Shown: positions 23,889 through 34,859 of the stretch, one piece after another | Layout: every line of letters begins with the position of its first letter | Position numbering within the stretch: position 1 is the first letter of the stretch | Assembly (NCBI GenBank): GCA_034509755.1 | Contig: CM067552.1 | Location: 13,673,001-13,737,000 of the forward strand | Length of the DNA: 64,000 bases | Reading direction: 5' to 3' | Source of the DNA: Anisodus tanguticus | Taxonomy: Eukaryota; Streptophyta; Magnoliopsida; Solanales; Solanaceae | Program-made: the position numbers and the translations under genes | The notes under the pieces: generated by a model | Database searches by the model: none | What the model was told of the DNA's origin: nothing | What the model saw: only the letters and a program-made list of their open reading frames with translations

Positions 23889-24052
23889 CGAACTTTGTCG
23901 GAGTGACATAAGGTCGTTGCACCTTTGATGATTATATAGCTAACATGTTATCAGATCCCATGAAACCAACAAGGAACATGGAATACCATATAATGAGAGA
24001 TAAATCAATGATGTGGAAGTACTCCCGACAAGGGACAAATATGTTTATACAA

Positions 24053-24754
24053 CATTACAACAACAACAACATACCTAATGTAATCCCATAAATGGGGTAT
24101 GGGAAGGGTAGAGTGTACGCAGACCTTACCTCTACCTTGGGAGGTAGAGAGGTTATTTTTTATAGACCCTCATCTCAAGAGAAAGCATATCAAAGTTGGT
24201 CAAAAAGGAAATGACAAGAGCATACTATAGAAAGCAAGACAAATCATTTTAAAAAAGGACGAGGAATATCAATTAATAATAAAAATCAAAGGACAAGAAC
24301 TATAATAGAAATACTACTAATACTAGTAAGGAAGGATACGCAAGACAATGGCCTACTACCTACTAACCTTCTACCCTAATCCATTCCCTCCACACCCTCC
24401 TATCTAAGGTCATGTCCTCAGTGAGTTGTAACTACATCATGTCGTGTCTAATTACCTTACCCCCAATACTTCTTTGACCTACCTCTACCTCTTCTGAAGA
24501 AATTCATATACAACCTCTCACATCTCTGTACTAGGGCATCTGCACATCTCCTTTTCACATGTCATAACCATCTTAGCCTTATTTCCCACATCTTGTCCTC
24601 ATCGAGGCCACTCCCATCTTTTCTCATATTTCTTCATTCCTAATCCTATCTCTCCTCATATGCCCATACGTCCTCCGTAACATCCTCATTTCTGCAACTT
24701 TTATCTTATGAATGTGAGTGTTCTTAACTACCAAACACTTCGCCCCATAGAACA
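24053..24754 (-). mobile_element. RTE LINE in the chromovirus 3' LTR, 3' part
   Basis: The (CAA)n-type tail at 24057-24074 and the GGTAGAGAGG 3' UTR block show an RTE LINE 3' end on the minus strand. The degenerate ORF2 C-terminus lies at 24400-24754. Its left edge meets LTR sequence at TAATGTTG. At 24754 the LINE stops in the codons corresponding to ACTATG/TTGTATGGGG of ORF2, and the missing neighbour is at 32734-33050 in the opposite orientation. I read the two as halves of a single insertion split by the inversion. Confidence 0.82.
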
Positions 24755-24931
24755 CTTACCTCGAACTTTGGTCTTTAAAGAATTTTCACTAATTTTTGAA
24801 TAAACCCTTTAACTTGGTTTTCCTAATGTTCCTATAAATTAGGTGGCGACTCTATAAATAAATATCCAATAAAGTTTCCACAACCTCCTAGTAGATTTTA
24901 TGCCTCACGTAAAAGTGAACCATAACATTCT
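24755..24931 (+). mobile_element. Solo LTR (TGTTGACACC type), 3' part
   Basis: AATTAGGTGGCGACTCTATA near 24838 is typical of the 3' end of plant gypsy LTRs that begin TGTTGACACC. The segment ends CATAACA at 24931, directly before TTCTC. The other part of this LTR is at 33051-33703 in the opposite orientation, where TTCTC also flanks its TGTTGACACC start. Confidence 0.7.
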
Positions 24932-25653
24932 CATGGCTATAAAGTTATGGAAAGATGATTATCTATAAGATATTAATGTATTAAGAAGAGATAAAAAGGA
25001 CAAGAGTAATATAAAGATGATATGTTAATAAAAAGTTGAGTTTGTTGCTCGTTGTAGTGTATTCTAATTTTCCATTAGCTTGACAATAGTGTTATTGTCA
25101 TTGATTGTAGACTATGGTGCGTTGAGGATTAGATACGCTGTGTCAACAAGCGAAGTGAAGATAAGATATGTTAAGACTATCCCTTCTTTGTTTTGGAATT
25201 ACCCAAATGTAACCGAAATGTAAAAGAACATCCCTCCAAGAATGACTCAAATCTTAATAAGCTATAATGTCCATATTTTCCCTTTACTCTATTGAATGTT
25301 GTATGAACATGTTTGTCCCTTGTCGGGAGCACTTCCCGCATCATAGATTTATCTCTCATCATATAGTATTCTATATTCCTTGTTGATTTCATGGCATCTA
25401 ATAACATGTTAGCTACATAACAATAGTCAAAGGTGCAACGACCTTATGTCTCTCCAATAGAGTTCAGATTGTTCTTCTGATGTTCCTCATGAATTATATA
25501 TATGTATCTATTTTATGAACACTAAATCACATTATAGTCGTTCGGGTATGATACTTATTGTACACACCATTATAGTCGGGTATGATATGATGATGTAAGC
25601 CCCAAAGAGCGGCTTGATATGATGATGATATATCCCCACAAAGCGGATTGGTG

Positions 25654-25687
<34 letters not shown>
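25654..25687. repeat. (TA)n(CA)n microsatellite
   Basis: About ten TA units pass into seven CA units, followed by a GCATAA triplet array. It is located at the LTR position equivalent to 23656-23687. Confidence 0.9.
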
Positions 25688-25787
25688 TAAGCATAAGCAT
25701 AAGCATGCATGATTTATGCCCTCAGCGGCAGTTCAGAGTTCCAAGTAGATCCTTACTGTCTTTCTCTTACATTCATCTTACCATATG

Positions 25788-26005
25788 CTCCCTTAGTCCC
25801 AATTTATGTGGCACCATTTGACTTGGCATGTAGTTTAAGAAAGAAAGGAAAACTTTTGAAATGTGTGGTCTAAAACAAGTCTTAAACAAATGTGTGGTTG
25901 TAAATCATTTCATAAAGTTAGATTATTTCTAAATTTATAAAAGTGACATTCTTTTTGGGACAGACCAAAAAGTAAATAGTACCACATAAATTGGGATAGA
26001 TGGAG
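25788..26005. mobile_element. Stowaway-like MITE, 218 bp
   Basis: The termini are inverted repeats, CTCCCTTAGTCCCAATTTAT at the left and the complement of CTCCATCTATCCCAATTTAT at the right, with no coding capacity. TATG flanks both sides (25784-25787 and 26006-26009); TA is the usual Stowaway duplication, so the extra TG may be shared flank. The other LTR of the same element has the uninterrupted site near 23559-23566. Confidence 0.88.
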
Positions 26006-26498
26006 TATGTTTTATCTGCCTTACATACCAGTACAATCTATCGTACTGATGCCCATTTGTTAGGGGCAATGCGTTTCATGCCTACAAGTGCAGATAGACA
26101 GATTGATACCCCTCCTCAGTAGGTTCTCAACTCAAATGTGGTGTTGGAGTACTCCATTCATTGCAGAGGTGCTAGCGTGAGTCGGTAAGATTTTATGTAT
26201 ATGTTATGGGTATAGCGAGGCTCTATCCCGACCTTATATTGTTTATGACTCATAGAGGCTTGTATACATGTGTCTTGTGTAGAGATGTTATGTATGGCAT
26301 TATCAGCATAAGTTTTGATATACAGTCTTTCATGGTGGCCCTGTCAGCTATTTATAGCCCTTCAGTTTCATTTAGTCTAGTATGGCAGCCTGAATGTCTC
26401 GTTTATATGTAAGGAGTATGGTTGAGTCTTCTATGTTAGTGCTCGGTAATTAAGGCTCGAGTATTAGTCATACCCCTCTGGTTTAGAGTGTGACAAAC

Positions 26499-26510
26499 TT
26501 GGTTTAAGAG
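26499..26510 (+). other. Primer-binding site remnant of chromovirus 2
   Basis: TTGGTTTAAGAG, three bases after the LTR end, corresponds to the plant consensus TTGGTATCAGAG with two substitutions. Confidence 0.65.
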
Positions 26511-26701
26511 TAGGTCTGTCCTAGGGAGTCTAAAGTCGTGTCTAATAGAGTCTTGTTTATGGGTGTGTTATGTACCACACTCATAAACAAGAGGCTACAT
26601 GTCATTTATTATTGTCACTTTCCTTCTTGATCTAGATCATGTGGTAGAGCTGAATTGTCAAAGTTCTCTCCGTAAGCCTTATCGCGTTTATGATTACAAC
26701 A

Positions 26702-27375
26702 ATGCCTCATTCTAGCAGAGTCGTGAAGAGGATCCGAGTTAGTTACCTTCCCATGTATCTACGACTCCAGTAGTACTAGAGGAGCTGAGGGAAGCTCACA
26801 TACCATCAGTTCCACCATCGTCTCCATCTATTAAGGACGTAAAGAGAGCAATACATACATTGACACAATTAGTTATATTTCAAGAGCGGCACCATTCTGG
26901 GGTATTTGATAATGTTAGTCCCCTTGAAGGGTCAGGAAGTTCCCAACCTCAGGAGCTTATTAGTCAGGGGCTTCTAGCATTTATAGGACCTGACATAGAT
27001 AAGGGTGATAGGCAAGCCAAGAAGGCCAGAGTAATTAATAACCATAGAGGATTTTAGGACAGTAGTGGGCTGCAGATATATAGACAACATACTACATCTT
27101 CACGATAGAGTATGCCGGATCAGAGCTCTCGGGTAAGGCTGAGACAGGGTTCACAGGCATCGGTGTTTCAAGGTTAGGAGAATATAGGTCGAGTGAGGTT
27201 TTCTCGGCCATCTTGCAGCCAGTGTGGTCGAGCGCATGCTAGACCGTGTCATAAGAGTATCAGGGTTTGTTTTTGGTTTGGAATCCAATGTTATAAGATT
27301 CGTGAGTGTCCCAGGCTGGCCCGTAGAAATATGGATAGGAGTGGAGATGGAGCCTCGAGTTCCGGTGTTGTTTGA
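26702..27375 (+). pseudogene. Chromovirus 2 gag remnant
   Basis: A gag start with MPHSSRVVKRI at 26702 is followed by broken frames. The region 27193-27375 carries a double cysteine motif: CSQCGRAHARPC, then CFWFGIQCYKIRECP. The second corresponds to a CCHC zinc knuckle in which the second cysteine is Phe and the histidine is Tyr, so it should not bind zinc or RNA normally. The main gag core between 26760 and 27057 is short and interrupted, so part of gag is probably deleted. Confidence 0.7.
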
Positions 27376-29339
27376 GGTAATTTGATGGGTACATATATGT
27401 TATTGATTTCTTTTTGATATATCTTCCTCTTGTAAACCTAGTATTGACCTATTTTCTATTCTAGAATGTTGACACCTCATTTTAGGTATTGATTATACAG
27501 TATTACTTGCGGGATAAGACATTCCAATAGATATAGGTTGTGGTTATAAAGGTAGAAACCAAAATGGAACTTCTGGCCCAAACAAATAGTCAGGACCAAG
27601 CTTATACGCTTATGGATTGATAAGATTTGGAGCCTTCACACGATATAGTGATAGATATGAAATCTGTTTTCTCTTCTTGAGCAATTATGCTAGATATTTC
27701 CTGGTCCCACGATATCATGTTACCCCAACGGTTGTAAGAAAGCCAAGGTTTTGCTGGAGAATCATAAGATGAAGATAAGTTGTTATGATGGAATGCGGAA
27801 AGCCTCATTGGAATATTTAGCAGTTAATAAAAATCTACCTATTTCATGGTGGCCTTCGTCGATTATAATGGGGGAATACGCTACGTCTGCGCGACCTAAA
27901 TTATAATATCTTGCCTAGAATAGATTGGGGATGTTTAATAAGGATAGGTTACCATAATCAAGTCATGTAAAGATCGATTCCTGATATGTTTAAGAAGATC
28001 ACATAAGGTGAAGTACCCAAAATAGTGATCCCAAGTCATTTATGAGGATTGGATCGTCAAAACAGTAGTAGGAAGTGGCATAGGCTCTTCGTCCATTCGT
28101 AAAGGGGCCATACGACTTATCATGGAAAGTTATAGGTATTGGTACTATTAAGATAAAACATGAATAGGCATCTGACTGACAGGACCTTTAGATTCATTGT
28201 GTGACATGATATAATTTTAAATAACTTCTGGATAAGAATAGCTTGTGGGGGACAAGTAACGATGAGGACTTTGGACAATTGGAAAATAGTTATAAGAAAT
28301 GTGAAAATAGTTAGTGAGTGCAAATGCAAGGGTATAATGAAGTATCGGGCAAAATTGTGTTTCGCCAAATGACAGACATGCAGAAGGATTACGACTAAGA
28401 AGGATAGAAGTAAATGAGATTGTAGTTATGTCAATTTCATAGAGGTGTGATTACTCTAGGACAACTTGACCAATAATAGAGACCGAGTAATAAGAACTCA
28501 TTGGCTAAAGGTGCCAGACCTTCGGTATTCAGGAAGTTAGTATGAGAAGCACATTAAGACAAGAGACACCCCAAGGTAATTAAGACAAGAGAAACCCCCA
28601 AGGTAACTCGAACCGAGAAGGTAAATGGTAGTAAAATGAGCCATCAATCAATGAGAGACTTAATTATGATTAAGGCAAGGAGACTCAGATGAATCGTTAG
28701 GTCATGTAAACTTATGAATTGGATCTGAACATGGAAAACATCGATCCTACAACCCATACAATCACGATTCTCAGAAGAGATTTAGACTTAAACAATGGTG
28801 GGTAAAGCTCAATATAAGCATATGAATGATTAAAAAGGGATCCAATGAGCGTAGGTTACAAGGTAGGAATTAAGGAGTTGTGTCTAGAGATAATATTATT
28901 AGAATGAAGACGAAGTGAAAGGAAAATAAGGAAAATGATATGTGTTTCAATTGACTGAAGGTTCTACGAGTTAAATAATATATATAAGTTCACGGCTTAA
29001 TGAGAACAATGAAATCTTTTTCCAAATTACATTGGCAGAAGATGATAGCCAAGAGACAAGGAAAGAGGTTTTGGTCTAAGTACATCACTCAGATTCACAT
29101 ATAGTGGCATAATGTCTTATGGCGTCATATTCATTAGAATCTTATACGTGCCCAATAAGGGAATGGGTTAATGAATCGTCAACTATGGGGTATTAACATG
29201 AAAAATTAGAATAGAGAACAAGGTTTGAGATACAATACCAGAACTTTCAGAATGAGCAAAAACTGATAAGATAATATAAGTATGGTGCGAGTGTCGGAAG
29301 GACTAGGGAAGGAAATTTGTTAATAAAAGATAATGGAGG
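27376..29339 (+). other. Degenerate internal region, no readable pol
   Basis: This is the position where protease and most of reverse transcriptase should lie. I find no YVDD or VDFxxI-type motif. Short frames (27602-27808, 28120-28368) have no family resemblance. The region is either very decayed or replaced. Confidence 0.45.
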
Positions 29340-31184
29340 GGTTTCCTACTATATCCGTACCTATGAAAAAGTTTACTCAGAAGACCATTAAGTTTTAGTG
29401 ATCTAATGTTAATGAGCAGAGCTTCCAAGAGTTGAAAGATAGATTGACGCCAACACTAGTCCTTACTCTTCCAAAGGGTACAAAAGGTTATGTCGTGTAT
29501 TATGATACTTTAGAAACATGTTTGGGATGTGTCTTGATGCAACATGGTAATGTGATAGCCTATGCTTCATGGCAATTGAAAAAACATGACAAGAATTATC
29601 TGATGCACGACTTAGACTTAGCCGTAGTGGGTTATGCATTGACAATTTGGAGGTACTACATGTACGGCGTTCATTTAGACACCTTCACGGATAATAAGAA
29701 TATCCAATATATATTTAGGCAGAAAGATTTGAATATGAGATGGGGATGGTAGCTTAAATTGTTAAGGGACAACGATGCAAATATCGTATACCATTTAAGT
29801 CACAAATCTATGGGCAGTTTGGCACGTGTGCTAGCTGAGAGGAAATATTTGACTAGAGAGCCCCATCAATTAGCTAGTTTGGGAGTATGTCTGGTTGATT
29901 CAGATAGTAGTAGTCTTGTCATTTTGAGTACAACAGAGACATCCCTTATATTGAAAGTTAAGGAACGTCAGGGTGAAGATCATGTTTTTATGGAAAATTG
30001 GAGAGGGTACTCAGCAGGAGAAAGCCATAGCCTTCAAGCTGGATGGAAATGGGTTCCTCAGGTACTATGGATGATTGCGTGTTAATATAACCGAATTATG
30101 GGACAAGATTATGACAGAGGTCCATTGTTCGCAATACTCTATTCATCCTGGATCTACTAAGATGTATCATAATGTTAAAGGAAAGTATCGATGGAACGCT
30201 ATGAAGAAAATATTTTAGGATTGTAGCCCAATATCCTCATCATTAGCAGATAAAGGTAGAGCACCAGTAGCCGGTTGATTAACTCAGAACATTGAGATCT
30301 CGATGTGGAAATGGAAGATGGTTAATATGAATTTCACTACGGAACTACCTATACAACTGAGGACTATGCAAAATATGTATATTATAGAGATTATTCAGAA
30401 GGGTTTAGGCATTCAGGTTAATCTTAGCACAACCTTCCATCCACAATTAAATGGGTAGGCCGAGCGTACTGTTCAAATGCTCGAAGACATGTTACGAGCT
30501 TATGTGTTGGATTTCAAGGTAAATTGGTATGACTATCCACCATTTATTCAGTCTACGTACAATATGACTATTATACTAAGCAGTAGAATAGTTCCATATG
30601 TGGCTCTGTATGGGCTGAGATGTAAATCTCATATCCAATGGTTCGAGGTAGGCGAACCAGAGTTAATTAGATCTGACTTAGTACACCAAGTCGTGGAAAA
30701 AGTGAAGCTTATTTAGGAGTGACTATTGACTGCTCAGAGTCATCAGAAGTTGTATTCAAATGTGTGACGACGAGACTTACAATTACGAGTTGATGATTGG
30801 GGAAGTTCAGCCCAAGGTACATTAGATTGTATGGCATAATTCGACGAATAGGCCAAGGGGCTTATGATTTATACATGCCTCTAGAGTTAGAGTTCATCCA
30901 TATGGTCTTTCATGTTTCTATGTAGAGGAAGTGTGTTGGGGATCCTTCTCGAATTGTACCAATTGAAAATGAGCACATTACATAGGACTTATTGTATGAA
31001 GAGGTTCCTATTGCTATTCTAGATCGACAGATCCGCCAGCTAAAGACTAAAAAGGTGGCCTCCGTAAGGATCCTATGGTGGAATAAGGATGTGGAAGAAA
31101 TGATGTAGGAGGTAGAAGAGGAGATGAAGTATATGTACCCTCATTTATTTCAATTCGATGCTAACACTCCGAGAGAAGCATAGC
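29340..31184 (+). pseudogene. Chromovirus 2 pol: RT end, RNase H, integrase, chromodomain
   Basis: In order: the thumb end of reverse transcriptase (FPTISVPMKKFTQKT, about 29342); RNase H at 29432-29752 (VVYYDTLETCLGCVLMQHG, NYLMHDLDLAVVGYALTIW); the integrase zinc-binding part with HPGSTKMYHNVK near 30143; the late integrase core at 30420-30716 (STTFHPQLNG, RTVQMLEDMLRAYVLDFKV); and a chromodomain-like C-terminus near 31010-31180 (ILDRQIRQLKTKKVASVRI, then EVEEEMKYMYPHLF). Stops are frequent. About 50-60 residues of the integrase core, including the first catalytic Asp, are absent between MVNMNFTTELP and IQKGLG. The chromodomain places it with the chromoviruses, which are thought to steer integration to certain chromatin. 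Confidence 0.88.
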
Positions 31185-31436
31185 ATGACTGAGGAAAAAT
31201 GTATTGATTTATGAAGTGAGTTCCTATTCCGAACTATTATACTTGATAGTTGTGTGAGGTTCGTTGTTATATATGTTGTAATTTATGGCCTTGTGAAGCG
31301 AGTTAGGATATATTTTGCTTGTTTATAGGAATTCGGATAGTCCCATTTATAGGGGAAACTCTATCGAAATTCTGGAAGATCTTAAGGTTGTTTGTATCCA
31401 TGAGTATGCCTATACATTCGAGGATGAATGTTTCTA

Positions 31437-31449
31437 AGGGGGAAAAGGA
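31437..31449 (+). other. Polypurine tract
   Basis: AAGGGGGAAAAGGA lies immediately before the TGTTACACC LTR start and would prime plus-strand DNA synthesis. Confidence 0.8.
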
Positions 31450-32733
31450 TGTTACACCCCGTACTGTTTTGTCGGTTTCGTTGTATGTTATCTAACATGA
31501 GTGGAGAAGTTAAGATACCTCTACAAGATTAAGTAAGGTTTTAAACAAGTGTTAAGTAAGTCTTAAGAGTTCAGGGCTAAACTAATCAAAGAAAATGAGT
31601 TCATCGAAACTCGGAGAAAGGTAGGCGAAATTCTGGATAGAATTTTGGACCACCTCTATGGGGGTATATCTTCTAGTATATAAGGCGTTATGGAGTGAAT
31701 AACCTATCCAAATCCAAGTTCAGCAAGTCTACTTTTCAATGCAATAACCCATTGGTTCATCGGAGCTCTATGTAAGAAGTTATGTATGTTTACGAAAGCG
31801 CTGCAAAGCAGACCGTAAAATAAATTACGGACCATAAAAATCTGAGTTTTCCACAGTAAAACTAAACAAAAACCTGGAAAAATTTCACAAAAAAAACGGT
31901 GCAAAAAAATGGAGCGTAAAATAGAAAATAGAGCGTAAAACCTAGCATAAAATTGAGGCGGTAGCCAACCTTCTTGGCTATTTAAAGCGGTAGATCTTAT
32001 TTCTTTCTCATTTTTTACCAACACAGCTTCAAATCACTTCCAAACATTCCCTAAAAGTTCCCCAAGGTCCTACCTCAAGTTCCAAGGTGGGTTATGGAAA
32101 TCAAGTGTCGAGAAAGCCGTGATACTAGTAAGAAGTTGTTTTCTCCCATCGTGGTTGTTTTGAAAGTTGCTTAAAGGTGAAGTAAACTTGATACAAGTGT
32201 TGTATCTACTTTTTAAGATAAGATCTTCCTCCTTTCCATGGATTTGAGTAAATCTAAGTTGTAGCTAAGTTCTATGGGCTAGAGCGTACTAGTAAGAAGT
32301 CGAGAAAAGTGTATATGGTCTAGGATATATTGTGGACTGTTTTAAGAAGTATTCTTGATATTCTCATAGCTAGAAAGTTATGGAAAGATGATTATCTATA
32401 AGATATTAATGTATTAAGAAGAGAGAAGAAGGACAAGAGTAATAGAAAGATGAGATGTTAATAAAATGTTAAGCATGTTGCTCGTTGTAGTGTATTATAG
32501 CTTTATGTTAGCTTGATGATAGTGCTATTGTCATTTATTGTAGACTAAGGCGAATTGAGGATTAGATACGGTGTGTCAAAAAGCAAATTGGTGATAAGGT
32601 ATCTTAAGGCTATCCCTTATTTCTTTTGGCATGCCCATAATGTAACCAAAACGTAACTGAACGTCCCTCCAAGAATGACTCAAATATTAATAAGCTAGAA
32701 TGTCCATGTTTTCCCTTTACTCTATTGAATGTT
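31450..32733 (+). mobile_element. 3' LTR of chromovirus 2, proximal part
   Basis: It starts TGTTACACCCCGTAC after the polypurine tract. From 31450 to 32365 it aligns with the reverse complement of 33704-34599 (for example AATGAGTTCRTCGAAACTCG and TACGGACMRTAAAA). From 32366 on it aligns with 24937-25292. It stops at ATTGAATGTTG where the LINE begins. TATA-like TATATAAGG lies near 31676. Confidence 0.9.
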
Positions 32734-33050
32734 GCTGGAGGTTTGGAGGCAAAACCTAGTGTCTAAAGGGTTCAGGTTAAGCCGGATCAAGACGGAATAC
32801 GTGGAATGCAAGTTCAGTGACGTAATGCATGAAGCTGGTGTAGAAGTGAGGCTTGACACTCATGTCGTCCAGAAGAGGGGGAGTTTCAAGTATCTTGGAT
32901 CTATTATATAAGAAAATGGGGAGATTGACGAGGATGTCACATATCATATTGATACAGGGTGGATGAAATTGAGACTCGCATCTAGAGTATAAGAAGGTGT
33001 CATCGAAACTTAAAGGCAAGTTCTACCGAGTAGTGGTTAGACCAACTATG
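32734..33050 (+). pseudogene. RTE LINE ORF2 segment in the chromovirus 3' LTR, 5' part
   Basis: The reading is LEVWRQNLVSKGFRLSRIKT, then YVECKFSDV and FKYLGSII, followed by the region before LKGKFYRVVVR. This is the reverse transcriptase C-terminal side of an RTE LINE without 3' UTR or tail. The right end, ACCAACTATG at 33050, continues logically into the minus-strand sequence ending at 24754, as compared with the intact order in the LINE at 45-49 kb. The left junction is the truncated 5' end of the LINE in the LTR. Confidence 0.83.
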
Positions 33051-33703
33051 TAATCAAACCTATATTAAACCTAAATCAGCTAAAGTAAACACATGATATG
33101 CATAAAATAAGCTAAACATATTCATTATCACACAAACATGAAAGAAAATAAAGGGGGCCACATCGGCTTTTATCAATAAAATGAAAGAGCGGTCACATTT
33201 TGTAAATGTGGCCATTTTTTAATTTAATAATTGACCAAAATAATTTCAATTATAACCAAATCAAGTCAAAAGATTCAATTTAATACCAAATTTGATAATA
33301 ATTGGAAATAAAGACCATTTAAATCATGCGAAAATCTTTTAGTTAAAAATTAAAGGACATGAATTGAGATATAACTTAATTATCTCATTTAATTAAATAA
33401 TTTTCTAAATTTTGATGGAATAAAATATTGATCATTTCAAATTGTGAATTTAATCAATTAACTACATAATTGTCTTCATTTTAATTTAAAAATTGCAATT
33501 GATAATCAAAAAATATAAAAATGATGTATGATATACAATAAATATACTGGATGATACTTTGTCAAATGAAATGACAAAATATATTTGGAATAATTTTGTA
33601 AAATCATTTTTGCCTTACAAAAAGTAAATTTCACTCCGTCTATGACTTGTAAATTTTGAATAATTAAATAAACTTATTGGAGGATAAAAATTAGGTGTCA
33701 ACA
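33051..33703 (-). mobile_element. Solo LTR (TGTTGACACC type), 5' part
   Basis: Read on the minus strand it begins TGTTGACACCTAATTTTTAT at 33703, a start common to a class of plant gypsy LTRs, directly after TTCTC of the chromovirus LTR. The rest is very AT-rich and non-coding. It ends at 33050/33051, where LINE sequence in the other orientation begins. Its continuation is proposed at 24755-24931. Confidence 0.72.
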
Positions 33704-34599
33704 GAGAATATCAAGAATACTTCTTAAAACAGTCCATAATACATCCTAAACCATATACACTTTTCCCAGCATCTTATTCGTACGTTCTAGCCTGTAGAAC
33801 TTAGCTACGACTTAGATTTATTCAAATACATGGAGAAGGAAGATGATCTTACCTTAAATAGTAGCTACAACACTTGTATCAAGTTTACTTCACCTTGAAG
33901 GAACTTCCAAAACAACACAATGGGAGAAAATAACTTCTTACTAGTATTACGGCTTTCTCGACACTTGATTTTCATAATCCACCTTGGGAGTTGAGCTAGG
34001 ACCTTGGGGGAACTTTTAGGAAATGTTTGGCAGTGATTTGGAGTTGTGTTGGTAAAAAAAATGAGAAAGAAATAAGCTCCACCGCTTCAAATAGCCAAGA
34101 AGATCGTCGAGCGCCTCACTTTTACGCTAGGTTTTACGCTCCATTTTTCTCCATCCTTTTTTGTGAAAAAGTTTCCATGTTCTGTTTAGTTTACGGTGGA
34201 AAACTCAAATTTTACTGTCCGTAATTTATTTTACGGTATGCTCTACAACGCTTTCTTAAAACGTACATAACTTCTTGCACAGAGCTCTGATGAACAAACT
34301 GTTTGTTGCTTTAGAAAGTAAACTCACTAAACTTGGATTTATATATTTCACCAAATAAATCCTTATATACTATAAGATATACCCCATAACATTGGTCCAA
34401 AATCCTGTCCAACTTTTTTCCTACCTTTCTCCGAGTTTCGACGAACTCATTTTCTTCAATTCATTTAGCGCCGAACTCTTACGAGAATTACTTAATATTT
34501 GTTTAAAACCTTCCTTAACCTTGTAAAGATATCTTAAACTCTTCGAACTTACGTTATATAACTTATGATGCAATCAACGTAAAAGTACGGGGTGTAACA
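33704..34599 (-). mobile_element. 5' LTR of chromovirus 2, proximal part
   Basis: The reverse complement begins TGTTACACCCCGTAC at 34599 and matches 31450-32365 over its full length, ending GATATTCTC. Together the two form an inverted repeat with arms of about 0.9 kb. The frame at 34027-34224 is LTR sequence. Confidence 0.88.
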
Positions 34600-34859
34600 A
34601 TAAGTTCATTGGTCTATGAAATGAAGAACCAAGATCATGATAAAAATCCTCAATAGGTTGGATTTTTACATTGGTAAATATGCTATTAGTTGGGTGATAA
34701 AGAAGTAGACTTACAAAAGAGGAATGGTTGAAAATATATATATATTTAAAAGGTTGTGGCCACAACTGATGTCATACATCCACGTGTATTGGTAATGATG
34801 TCACTTTAAGTGTATTCATCAATCTTTCTAGTTGTGCTTTGCATTAAAATAAATATATC
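34600..34859. other. No gene recognised
   Basis: The segment begins ATAAG, the candidate target duplication of the chromovirus, and then AT-rich sequence without motifs. Confidence 0.45.

Larger units (their letters stand above)
23093..24052 (-). mobile_element. 3' LTR of chromovirus 2, distal part
   Basis: Read on the minus strand it begins after the LINE tail at 24052 (TAATGTTGTATAAAC), includes TTTGTCCCTTGTCGGGAG, and ends GGGGTGTGACA at 23093. It aligns along its length with the plus-strand 25286-26495, apart from the MITE that only the latter contains. The open frame at 23446-23694 is chance sequence over a dinucleotide repeat. Confidence 0.85.
24932..26495 (+). mobile_element. 5' LTR of chromovirus 2, distal part
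   Basis: It starts TTCTCATGGC at 24932, parallel to TTCTCATAGC at 32361 in the 3' LTR. It matches that LTR to 32733 and the inverted segment 23093-24052 thereafter, and ends AGAGTGTGACA at 26495 just before a primer-binding site. A MITE is inserted at 25788-26005. The short frames at 25177-25407 and 26206-26412 are LTR sequence, not genes. Confidence 0.85.
23093..34599 (-). mobile_element. Chromovirus 2: nested element broken by an internal inversion
   Basis: I interpret this whole span as one Ty3/gypsy chromovirus originally on the minus strand. Its 5' LTR started at 34599 (TGTTACACCCCGTAC) and its 3' LTR ended at 23093 (GTGTGACA). The middle, 24755-33050, now reads in the opposite direction. 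After conceptually undoing that inversion, the 5' LTR pieces (33704-34599 and 24932-26495, less a MITE and duplicated bases) sum to about 2233 bp. The 3' LTR pieces (31450-32733 and 23093-24052) sum to 2244 bp. The outer flanks AGAAG (23088-23092) and ATAAG (34600-34604) match at four of five bases, as expected of a target duplication. The parts are listed separately below. Confidence 0.75.

Noticed and set aside
23093..26495. Two independent chromovirus LTRs inserted in opposite directions
   Set aside because: Possible, but the matching break positions in the LINE and solo LTR here and at 31-34.6 kb are better explained by one inversion.
27376..29339. A separate gene between gag and RNase H of chromovirus 2
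   Set aside because: Only short frames without motifs; the position fits decayed protease and reverse transcriptase.
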